From positions 1 through 26,164 of the forward strand of contig JBAPRR010000264.1 of NCBI GenBank assembly GCA_049281195.1: a stretch of DNA of 26,164 bases. Reading direction: 5' to 3'. Source of the stretch: JBAPRR01 sp049281195. Lineage in GTDB: Bacteria; Actinomycetota; Acidimicrobiia; Acidimicrobiales; CAVXTF01. Below, piece by piece: positions 15,735 to 22,373 of this stretch (the stretch's first letter is position 1; every line of letters begins with the position of its first letter). The translations under genes and the position numbers were made by a program. The notes under the pieces were generated by a model that ran no database searches, was not told the origin of the DNA, and worked only from the letters and a program-made list of their open reading frames with translations.

Positions 15735-16142
15735 TTACGGCACAGCCGCCGGACGGGGAGTCAGGCAAAAAGGTTGGCCGTCAGGATCGAGCAGCACCCG
15801 CCAGCGGCCGGCGCCGGGTTGGAAGTCAGGTTGACTGGCTCCGATCGCGCACAGGCTCTCGGCGGCCTCGTCGAGGTTGTCGACCTGCAGGTCGAGGTGG
15901 AAGCGTTTGGCGCACGCCTCGTCAGGCCACTGCGCGCGACGGAATCGGTCGACCTTGCCGAAGCCGATCTTGATGCCGTTGCCCTCGACCATCGCGTAGT
16001 TGTCGTCGCTGTAGGTGACCTCCCAGCCGAACGCGGCCGCGTAGAACCGCGCCAGCCTCGCCGGGTCCGCGCTGTCGATGTTGACCATCGACAGCTCCAC
16101 CCTCGACTCTGTGCGCTCGGAGCTAGATTGTGTGTGACTCAT
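15735..16142 (-). CDS. Glyoxalase/VOC-fold protein
   Basis: A 135-residue VOC-fold protein: VNIDSADPARLARFYAAAFGWEV (strand-helix opening of the fold), WPDEACAKRFHLDLQVDNLDEAAESLCAIGA (second beta-alpha unit) and the closing WRVLLDPDGQPFCLTP. Members may be lyases, dioxygenases or antibiotic-binding proteins; the specific activity cannot be read. The ATG at 16142 faces the MarR start only 17 bases away and appears leaderless; the family fold begins at residue 19, so a start at 16088 is a weaker option. It is the first gene of the operon with the YdeI-like gene and is probably controlled by the divergent MarR. Confidence 0.87.
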   Translation of the reverse strand: MSHTQSSSERTESRVELSMVNIDSADPARLARFYAAAFGWEVTYSDDNYAMVEGNGIKIGFGKVDRFRRAQWPDEACAKRFHLDLQVDNLDEAAESLCAIGASQPDFQPGAGRWRVLLDPDGQPFCLTPRPAAVP

Positions 16143-16145
16143 ACA

Positions 16146-16154
16146 TATAACCTA
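16146..16154. promoter_or_regulatory. Shared bidirectional -10 region giving leaderless transcripts both ways
   Basis: Only TATAACCTA and flanks separate the two genes. On the plus strand TATAAC (16146-16151) would start RNA near the GTG at 16160; on the minus strand TAGGTT (16154-16149) would start RNA near the ATG at 16142. Neither gene has room for a ribosome site. A single bound MarR dimer would cover both promoters. Confidence 0.55.
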
Positions 16155-16159
16155 GAACG

Positions 16160-16735
16160 GTGGCCCGAACACAATCAAGGCGCCAGCACGCAGCCAACGC
16201 CCTGGGAGCCTTGAGCCTCGTGGTAGCTGACCAGATGAACACCGCCGTCGAAGCGATCGCGGAGCTCGGACCGTCAGCCCCGGCCGCCCTCGCCGCGCTG
16301 CACGAGTTCCTCGACGGCGGATCCGTCATGCAGCTGAGCTCCGTGCTCGGCCTCACTCACTCGGGCACCGTCCGCCTCGTCGACCGCCTCGCTGCCGAAG
16401 GCCTCGTCAAGCGGGTCGGAGCACACGACGGTCGGACCGTCTCGGTTGTCTTGACCCGAACTGGCCGGCGCACAGCGGTACGGATACTTCAAACGCGCGA
16501 GAAGTCACTGACAAGCGCATTGTCCGCGTTGTCCCTGGACGAGATCGACAATCTTGCGGCAGCGCTGGACACGATGCTCACCACGGTCACCCAACTCAGA
16601 GCAGAGGAACGCTCTGCCCGCACCAACGACCGGCCACAGCCATGGCTATGTCGCCTCTGCGATTTCGCCGCGTGCGGCCGTAGCGAGGGCAACTGCCCGG
16701 TCAACAACGCAGTTACGACCAGAAACAGGAGTTAA
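16160..16735 (+). CDS. MarR-family regulator with C-terminal four-cysteine motif
   Basis: A 191-residue regulator. The MarR core spans about 10-150, with the winged helix at 45-105 (MQLSSVLGLTHSGTVRLVDRL as recognition unit and HDGRTVSVVLTRTGRR as wing). A tail carries C164, C167, C172 and C179 in CRLCDFAACGR...CP, a pattern seen in a subgroup of MarR proteins and suited to binding a metal or sensing oxidants; the function is inferred. GTG 16160 has no upstream ribosome site and matches a leaderless start. It is divergent from the VOC/YdeI operon and probably its regulator. The downstream lipoprotein gene is convergent. Confidence 0.9.
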   Translation: MARTQSRRQHAANALGALSLVVADQMNTAVEAIAELGPSAPAALAALHEFLDGGSVMQLSSVLGLTHSGTVRLVDRLAAEGLVKRVGAHDGRTVSVVLTRTGRRTAVRILQTREKSLTSALSALSLDEIDNLAAALDTMLTTVTQLRAEERSARTNDRPQPWLCRLCDFAACGRSEGNCPVNNAVTTRNRS

Positions 16736-16765
16736 GGCTGCGCGGCCGTTCCAAGCCGTCGCCCG

Positions 16766-17437
16766 TTAGCCGCCCAGGCTGCTCAACGCGATAGCACCCG
16801 ACGGCGCCACCGGAGGAGTTCCCTCGTTCCAATCGCTGAAGGTGATCTTCTCGCTGCTGCTCCCGTTCTTGGTCAGCTCCAGAGGGAAGGCCGGGCCGGT
16901 CGTCGCCACCCACAGAGTTCCCTGAGAGGAGACGACCGCCTGAGCCGGCTGCCCGCCGATCGTTCCGCTCGCTCCCTTGGTCACCTTCCCGGTGGGGCTC
17001 TTCACCGACTTTTCGAGTTCCGAAAGGACAAACGAATTACCGAATCCGAACTGCGAGTCAGGCGCGTAGATCCACTTGCCCCCGACCTCTCCGGCTGCGG
17101 AGGCCGGAACCCCCTGCTTTTCGTAATAGGCCGCAGTGGCGTTCAGGTAGTCCGTGCTTCCGATCTTGATGAGCTTGAAGGACGTCCCGTTATCCGAGAT
17201 GTTGCCTGTGAAGCTTCCGTTCGAGAACGTGCTGATCGTGAAGGTGACCGCTGTGCCGCTCTGGGTGGCGTTCCCTGAGATCGCAACCGACTTCGCCGAG
17301 CCGAGCGCGTTGCCCACGGAGTTGACGATCTGGGTCGCGGACTCGTTCGGAATCCCGTTCGAACTGCTCCCACTGCTACACGCAGCGAGCCCCAGGGCGG
17401 CTGCCAATAGAACACCAATGCTTGCGAGGCGCTTCAT
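16766..17437 (-). CDS. Secreted lipoprotein
   Basis: A 223-residue lipoprotein with a type II signal peptide: positively charged MKR, a hydrophobic core, and lipobox LAAC with the lipid-attached cysteine near residue 20, followed by a Ser-rich linker. The mature part has alternating beta-strand pattern (SVAISGNATQSGTAVTFTIS, FKLIKIGSTDYLNA, WIYAPDSQ) reminiscent of actinobacterial LppX/LprG-like lipoproteins, though I cannot assign the family. ATG 17437 overlaps the stop of the upstream pterin-dehydratase-like/VOC gene as ATGA, and AAGGAG lies 5 bases ahead inside that gene, so both are made from one transcript. Confidence 0.83.
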   Translation of the reverse strand: MKRLASIGVLLAAALGLAACSSGSSSNGIPNESATQIVNSVGNALGSAKSVAISGNATQSGTAVTFTISTFSNGSFTGNISDNGTSFKLIKIGSTDYLNATAAYYEKQGVPASAAGEVGGKWIYAPDSQFGFGNSFVLSELEKSVKSPTGKVTKGASGTIGGQPAQAVVSSQGTLWVATTGPAFPLELTKNGSSSEKITFSDWNEGTPPVAPSGAIALSSLGG

Positions 17438-18147
17438 TTCATCTCCTTAGCGCTCTCGCGCTCATCGCGGTCCAACCATGTGCATACACAGACTTCATTA
17501 CCCTCTGCATCAGCCAAAACCCAAAAAGATCGGGCGTAGGCGTCGTTCACCAGGTGTCCACCTGCGTCGAGCGCAGCTTTAACACGGTATTCGCCTTCGT
17601 CGTGCGAAACGGTGATGTCAAAGTGGATCCTGTTGCGCTGCGTTCTCGGTTCGTCCATCTGCTGGAACCAGATCGCCGGGAGTTGACCAGCCGGATCGAC
17701 GATGGCGTCGGTCTGTCCTCCCAGTCCCGGCTCGTCACCGAACCCCATCACTGCCCGCCAGAACGGACGGATCGCCGCAATGTCCATGGCGTCGATCGAG
17801 ATCTCGAGCATCTCGGGCGGCCTTCTGTCTGAGACAGTTACCGGCTCCGCTATCCGCAAGCCCAGCCGCCCGACCGCTTCGGTTATCCCGTGCGCAATGT
17901 CGACATCACGCTCAGTCAGGCACCCCAAGGAGCGCGTCTGGAGTGACAGCTCGACCCGGTCTGGTCGTAGGTCGATACGCAGATGTTCATCGGCATCGGA
18001 GCCCGCCTCTGCGATCGCACCTTGCGAAACTTGGAGCGCCTGATCCATCGAGGAGACCGGAACTGACGCCACGTAGGTGCCGAGCTGATAGCGCCATCCG
18101 GCGTCGGCTACAGCCTCCGATGCGGAGGTGCGGGAGAGCTTGGCCAC
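17434..18147 (-). CDS. Fusion of a pterin-4a-carbinolamine-dehydratase-like domain and a VOC domain
   Basis: A 237-residue two-domain protein. Residues 1-105 follow the pterin-4a-carbinolamine dehydratase fold (LSRTSASEAVADAGWRY, then ...GCLTERDVDIAHGI), but the catalytic His-His-Pro is replaced by DEHLRID, so dehydratase activity looks lost. Residues 110-230 are a VOC domain (LEISIDAMDIAAIRPFWRAVMGFG, HFDITVSHDEGEYRVKAALDAGGHL, DAEGNEVCVCTW). This fusion occurs in actinobacteria and its role is unknown. It is the upstream partner of the lipoprotein gene, which overlaps its stop. The annotated start at 18147 has no strong ribosome site in view. Confidence 0.8.
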   Translation of the reverse strand: MAKLSRTSASEAVADAGWRYQLGTYVASVPVSSMDQALQVSQGAIAEAGSDADEHLRIDLRPDRVELSLQTRSLGCLTERDVDIAHGITEAVGRLGLRIAEPVTVSDRRPPEMLEISIDAMDIAAIRPFWRAVMGFGDEPGLGGQTDAIVDPAGQLPAIWFQQMDEPRTQRNRIHFDITVSHDEGEYRVKAALDAGGHLVNDAYARSFWVLADAEGNEVCVCTWLDRDERESAKEMK

Positions 18148-18196
18148 GACTCATGATGGCAGAGGGCGGGCACACCTCTGACCAACGACCGACTCT

Positions 18197-19474
18197 CTAC
18201 CCTGTGAACGCCGCCAGCCCGTCTGGAGTCCCCCACCCACCAGGCCCGCTGTAACCGGTCTCACCGTTACACAGGTAGGCCGGAGTGCATGTTCCATTGC
18301 TTCCCGTTGTCACCCGGTACAGGTCATTGGTATGCGAGTACGGGAAAGAAGCCGGGTATGAACCCGCAGCCGGAACCCCGGCCAGGGCGTAGACCGAAGC
18401 AATGATCGGCGATGAGACGCTGGTTCCGCCCACCTCCGCCCACCCGTCCGCGGTGTACGTGTCGTAGACGGCCACCCCGGTTCCGGGTGAAGCCACCGCG
18501 GAGACGTCGTTGTCCGTACGGTTCTTGCAACCGGTGTCGGTCTGCCATGTGGGCTTGGGGTCGTACTCGGAGCATCCCGATCCCGAGCCCGACCAAACCG
18601 ACTCGCTCCATCCCCGGGCGGATCCCGGGTCCTTGCGCAGGTTCGTCCCCCCCACCGCCGTCACGTACTGCGAAGCCGCCGGATACATCACTCCGTATCC
18701 GTCGTCACCGGCTGATGCCACGATCGCATCGCCAGGGTGCTTGTAGTACTTCTTGTCGTACTGCAGATCCTTGACGTTCTGGTGACCGCCGTAGGAATTA
18801 GAGACGAAGTCGACGTGAAGAAGACTGATCGCCGAGTCCACTCCGGTGCCCAGATCCACGACCCTTCCTGAGTTGGCCTCGACCAGATAGATCTTGCACT
18901 TCGGGCAGATTGCGGAAACCATGTCGACGTCGAGCGCCTCCTCGATCCCCCATCCGCTCTTCTTCTCCGGAGGAAGCGGGCTGGTCGCACCGTTCTCATT
19001 GACGACGGTCAGACATCCGGCACCGGTCGACGGGTCACAGGCCGGCAACCCCCACGCGGCGCGGTAGGTGGCGAGATCCGACACGGCGTCAGGGTCGTTG
19101 TAAGCGTCGACTACTGCGACAGACTCCCCGGCACCATCGGTCGAAGAAGGCAGCTTGTATGCGCTCTGCAACTGCTTGGGTCCGTAGCCGTAGCCCTTCG
19201 GCTTGCCGGAGCCGAACACCCCTTCGGATCGGGACTTGACGTCGGTGCGCACCAGCACCATGCAGAACATCATTCCCTGCTGATTCGTTTCAGGGCATGC
19301 CGCTCGCGTATCGGGGGTTACGGCCGACTTCGGCGAGGCTGCTGCAGCCGAGCCCGAGGTGACTTCCGCAGTGAGGCCGCTCAGCGCCACGGCCAGACCT
19401 CCGACTACAGCTACTTTCAAGAATTTCGAACGAAAGATCGAAAAAACAGAACCTGGAATCGAGCCCCCAGACAT
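18197..19474 (-). CDS. Secreted sedolisin-type (S53) serine-carboxyl protease
   Basis: A 425-residue exported protease of the S53/S8 clan. A signal peptide (SKFLKVAVVGGLAVALSGL, cleavage near the Ala-rich stretch at 40-47) precedes a short pro-like region (about 50-110). Catalytic elements are E178-x3-D182 in EEALDVDM, D222 in VDFVSNSYGG and the nucleophile S352 in GGTSVSSP, matching the Glu-Asp-Asp-Ser set. Several cysteine pairs fit an extracellular protein. The usual long S53 propeptide is missing, as in a known short bacterial subgroup. ATG 19474 follows AGGGGC/GGGG and gives a proper signal peptide; the longer reading from 19555 is rejected. A perfect 16-bp palindrome lies 15 bases upstream. 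Confidence 0.88.
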   Translation of the reverse strand: MSGGSIPGSVFSIFRSKFLKVAVVGGLAVALSGLTAEVTSGSAAAASPKSAVTPDTRAACPETNQQGMMFCMVLVRTDVKSRSEGVFGSGKPKGYGYGPKQLQSAYKLPSSTDGAGESVAVVDAYNDPDAVSDLATYRAAWGLPACDPSTGAGCLTVVNENGATSPLPPEKKSGWGIEEALDVDMVSAICPKCKIYLVEANSGRVVDLGTGVDSAISLLHVDFVSNSYGGHQNVKDLQYDKKYYKHPGDAIVASAGDDGYGVMYPAASQYVTAVGGTNLRKDPGSARGWSESVWSGSGSGCSEYDPKPTWQTDTGCKNRTDNDVSAVASPGTGVAVYDTYTADGWAEVGGTSVSSPIIASVYALAGVPAAGSYPASFPYSHTNDLYRVTTGSNGTCTPAYLCNGETGYSGPGGWGTPDGLAAFTG

Positions 19475-19489
19475 CCCCCTGCCCCTCTC

Positions 19490-19505
19490 GGATACGTACG
19501 TATCC
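19490..19505. promoter_or_regulatory. Perfect 16-bp palindrome upstream of the protease gene
   Basis: GGATACGTACGTATCC reads the same on both strands and lies 15 bases before the protease ATG, over the expected leader or promoter. It is a good operator candidate for a dimeric repressor; the binder is unknown. Confidence 0.55.
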
Positions 19506-19587
19506 CTACGTGCCGACCCCCGTCTGTGTCGCCACCTGACAAGAAACGCTATCAACAGTTATAAGCCCGCCGCTACGAACCCTTTCA

Positions 19588-19601
19588 CCTGGTTCACCAG
19601 G
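19588..19601. promoter_or_regulatory. Dyad CCTGGT-N2-ACCAGG in the divergent region
   Basis: A perfect 6-2-6 dyad about 114 bases upstream of the protease gene and about 161 before the SDR gene. Function unknown. Confidence 0.35.
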
Positions 19602-19700
19602 ACAAAATCGGGTAATCGATGTCGAGAACTCGGCTTCGTTACAGCTGCGCAGAGGGGTTCTTGAACAAGTACTGTCCGACCCCGTGGCCATGGGCAATTG

Positions 19701-19717
19701 GCATCACCCAGTGATGC
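19701..19717. promoter_or_regulatory. Dyad GCATCAC-N3-GTGATGC upstream of the SDR gene
   Basis: A perfect 7-3-7 dyad 44 bases before the SDR start, in the position of a -35 region or operator. The geometry suits a GntR- or CRP-like dimer; the binder is not known. Confidence 0.45.
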
Positions 19718-19761
19718 AGCCGCCACAACGGTGTCCGAATCGTTAATGGGTCAGGTGGTCA

Positions 19762-20559
19762 GTGGCAGCAATCGCGCCCATGCTCGAAGGAAAGACCGTT
19801 CTCATCGCCGGGGTGGGCAGAGGCCTCGGGCGCGAGATCGGTGAGGTCGCCAACCGCGAAGGGGCGAGGCTCCTCCTCGGCGCCCGCACCGAGCCGGTCG
19901 TGGAAGACATCGCGAGGACTCTCGACCCCTTCGGGGACAGCGCGGTAGCTATCCGCCTCGACGTCACAGACCGGGATTCGTGTTCCGCGTTCGCCAAAAA
20001 GGCCACCGAGCTGTTCGGGAAGATCGATGTGCTCATCAATCTGGCGGCCCTGGACACGGTTTTCGGCGGCGTGGAAGGGGCCAACTGGGACGACTGGCAC
20101 AAGATGATCGAAGTCAACCTGTTCGGCTCGCTGTACATGGTCGAGGCCTGCCTGCCGGAATTTGCAGAGGGCGGCGGAGCAGTCGTGTTCGTGGGTTCAC
20201 AGACAATGTTCGATCCCCCTCCGTCGATGCCCCAGGCCGGTTACGCGGCGTCGAAGGCCGCGATCGTCGGCGCCATGAAACACATGGCCATCGAGCTCGG
20301 GCGCCGCAAGATCCGCGTTAACAACGTTGCGCCCGGCTGGATGTGGGGTCCCCCCGTTCAGGCCTACGTCAGCTGGATGGCCACGAGCAAGAAGGTCCCG
20401 GAGGACGACATCATCGCCGAGCTCACCGCCACCATGCCGTTGGGCGAGATGGCGACAGACGGTGACGTGGCGGAGGCGGTGATCTTCCTGGCTTCCGATC
20501 GTGCCCGTGCCATCACCGGTCAGTCACTGCTCGTGAACGCCGGCGAGCACATGCACTAG
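19762..20559 (+). CDS. Short-chain dehydrogenase/reductase
   Basis: A 265-residue SDR, an NAD(P)-dependent oxidoreductase of alcohols or ketones. The cofactor motif GVGRGLG (about residues 17-23) differs slightly from the usual TGxxxGxG, the NNAG motif is replaced by NLAA, and the catalytic tyrosine and lysine are in GYAASKAA. VNNVAPGWMWGP follows the active site as usual. Substrate unknown. GTG 19762 is the most likely start; ATG 19780 (MLEGKTVL) is possible. Its stop TAG shares the four bases CTAG with the stop of the convergent deformylase gene. Confidence 0.87.
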   Translation: MAAIAPMLEGKTVLIAGVGRGLGREIGEVANREGARLLLGARTEPVVEDIARTLDPFGDSAVAIRLDVTDRDSCSAFAKKATELFGKIDVLINLAALDTVFGGVEGANWDDWHKMIEVNLFGSLYMVEACLPEFAEGGGAVVFVGSQTMFDPPPSMPQAGYAASKAAIVGAMKHMAIELGRRKIRVNNVAPGWMWGPPVQAYVSWMATSKKVPEDDIIAELTATMPLGEMATDGDVAEAVIFLASDRARAITGQSLLVNAGEHMH

Positions 20560-21131
20560 TCCTCTTCGGCCTGCGCCTGCCTGTACATGTCCGAGCGGGG
20601 ATCGAGCGACATGTGGCCGTACCAATCAGTCGCTCTCATAAGAGAATCGGCCTTCTTTCTGGTCCGCACGGAATGCCTGTCGATGTAGATCATCCCGTGC
20701 AGGTGATCGGTCTCGTGCTGGAAGCACCTCGACCGCAGACCCTCTCCTTCATAGGTGACAGGTTGTCCCTGAGCGTCGAATCCGTGGACCTTGCACTGTT
20801 CGTATCGTGTGGTCTCGAGATCGAAGCCCGGAAGTGACAGGCACCCTTCCCATCCGTACTGCAGCTCTTTCCCCACGGTCTCGACGACCGGGTTGACCAC
20901 TGCAGCTGCCAGACCGTCGTGGCAGTCGAACACGAACACGCTCTCCGAGCGGCCGATCTGATTGGCAGCGAGACCGACGCCGATGTCGATCGAGTACATC
21001 GTGTCGAACAGCTCCTGGATGAGCTTTTCGATCGTCTCGTCGAACACCGTGACCGGTTTGGCCTCCTGGCGGAGGACCGGGTTCCCGTACAGGACGATCT
21101 GTTGACAGTTAGCGCAGGGACTTTCGGACAT
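20556..21131 (-). CDS. def: Peptide deformylase
   Basis: A 191-residue peptide deformylase, the metal enzyme that removes the formyl group from new proteins. All three motifs are present: GVGLAANQ (residues 51-58), EGCLS with metal ligand C97, and QHETDH with H139, E140 and H143. A short Cys pair near the start (CANC, residues 6-9) is outside the usual core. Unlike most def genes it is not next to fmt or a translation gene; it is divergent from an Old Yellow Enzyme-type gene, so it may be a second copy. The ATG at 21131 lacks a ribosome site and has TACCTT (21146-21141) just upstream, so it may be nearly leaderless. Confidence 0.95.
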   Translation of the reverse strand: MSESPCANCQQIVLYGNPVLRQEAKPVTVFDETIEKLIQELFDTMYSIDIGVGLAANQIGRSESVFVFDCHDGLAAAVVNPVVETVGKELQYGWEGCLSLPGFDLETTRYEQCKVHGFDAQGQPVTYEGEGLRSRCFQHETDHLHGMIYIDRHSVRTRKKADSLMRATDWYGHMSLDPRSDMYRQAQAEED

Positions 21132-21165
21132 CGCCGTTCAAAGGTACTCGGACTACATTGCCGAG
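21132..21165. promoter_or_regulatory. 34-bp divergent promoter region between deformylase and flavin oxidoreductase
   Basis: For the plus strand TACATT (21154-21159) lies 6 bases before the ATG at 21166, fitting a leaderless start. For the minus strand TACCTT (21146-21141) lies 9 bases before the deformylase ATG. No ribosome site is present on either side. No clear -35 was found. Confidence 0.4.
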
Positions 21166-22341
21166 ATGCCACCGGACCCGTTCGCTCCGGCCCGCCTCGG
21201 CCCCGTTGAGCTGCGGAATCGGATCCTGAAGGCGGCCACGTTCGAAGGAATGAGCCGCAAGAATGTGGTCTCCGACAGCTTGATCGAGTTCCACAGGCGA
21301 ATGGCTGCAGGCGGGGTCGCCATGACCACGGTGTCATACGTGGCGGTCTCACGCGACGGCATGGGAGCGCCCGCCGAGATATATGTTCACGACGCTGCCC
21401 TCCCCGGTCTCGCCCGCATCGCGGACGTCATTCACGGAGAAGGCGCCCGGATAGCCGCTCAACTCGGTCACGCCGGTGCCGTGGGCGTGCTCCCCGGCAA
21501 AAAAGTTGTGGGTCCCTCCAAAGGCCGCACACTGATGGGCACAAAGGTTCAGCAGATATCCACCGACGGCATCGACGAAGTCGTCGAACAGTTCGCGGCC
21601 GGCGGGCGACTCTTAAAACAAGCGGGATTCGATTCAGTGGAGCTCCACTTCGGTCACCACTACCTGATCTCCGCCTTCATGAGCCCGCATTGGAACAAGC
21701 GGCGTGACGAGTACGGGGGGTCGGTCGAGAACAGGTCTCTCCTCGGAAGACGAATCCTCGAAGCGGTGCGCGAGGCCGTGGGTGATTCAATGGCGGTGAC
21801 CGCCAAGATGAACATGACCGACGGCATCCGTCGCGGGTTGCAGGTCGCAGAAAGCATCGAGTTCGCCAAGATCTACGAAGCCGAAGGGGTGTTGAACGCC
21901 ATCGAGCTAACCGGTGGCGGCTCGCAAGCCAATCAGATGTTCATGTTCCGCGGCGGTGCTCCGCGCAAAGAGATGCTCGAGATCCTTCCCACACCGCAGA
22001 AGATCGGCTTCAAGATCCTGGGCCGTTTCATCTTCAAGGAGTACCCGTTCGAGGAGGCGTACTTCCTCCCCATGGCGCGCCGGTTCAAGGCCGCCCTCAA
22101 GACACCGCTGATCCTTCTCGGAGGGATCAACACTGTCGACTCCATACATCAGGCCATGGATGAGGGATTCGAATTCGTTGCCATGGGACGGGCCCTGCTC
22201 CGGGACTCTGATCTTGTGAACAAGATGCGTGACGGGAGCGCTACCGAAGGGAACTGCATTCACTGCAATAAGTGCATGATCAGCATCTACTCAGGAACCA
22301 GATGCGTTCTCGACCACCCGAAGCCGCTGAAGCTCGCCTGA
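21166..22341 (+). CDS. Old Yellow Enzyme-type NADH:flavin oxidoreductase
   Basis: A 391-residue FMN-dependent TIM-barrel oxidoreductase. It opens with the family signature FAPARLGPVELRNRILKAA, keeps the FMN/active-site region AAQLGHAGA, the substrate loop ELHFGHHYLISAFMSP followed by RRDEYGGSVENR, and the barrel end LLGGINTVDSI plus FVAMGRALL. The C-terminus carries C364, C367, C370 and C380 in a pattern close to the iron-sulfur site of 2,4-dienoyl-CoA reductases, yet the extra NAD(P)/FAD domains of those enzymes are absent. Substrate is probably an enoate or unsaturated ketone. ATG 21166 appears leaderless. The propeller gene follows after 32 bases on the same strand. Confidence 0.92.
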   Translation: MPPDPFAPARLGPVELRNRILKAATFEGMSRKNVVSDSLIEFHRRMAAGGVAMTTVSYVAVSRDGMGAPAEIYVHDAALPGLARIADVIHGEGARIAAQLGHAGAVGVLPGKKVVGPSKGRTLMGTKVQQISTDGIDEVVEQFAAGGRLLKQAGFDSVELHFGHHYLISAFMSPHWNKRRDEYGGSVENRSLLGRRILEAVREAVGDSMAVTAKMNMTDGIRRGLQVAESIEFAKIYEAEGVLNAIELTGGGSQANQMFMFRGGAPRKEMLEILPTPQKIGFKILGRFIFKEYPFEEAYFLPMARRFKAALKTPLILLGGINTVDSIHQAMDEGFEFVAMGRALLRDSDLVNKMRDGSATEGNCIHCNKCMISIYSGTRCVLDHPKPLKLA

Positions 22342-22373
22342 ACACATTCGGCGCAAGAAACGAGGCCGCAGCC

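Noticed and set aside
22272..22373. Earlier start for the propeller protein inside the oxidoreductase gene
   Set aside because: The ATG at 22374 has a ribosome site and gives a proper signal peptide; the upstream part is out-of-frame shadow of the oxidoreductase end.
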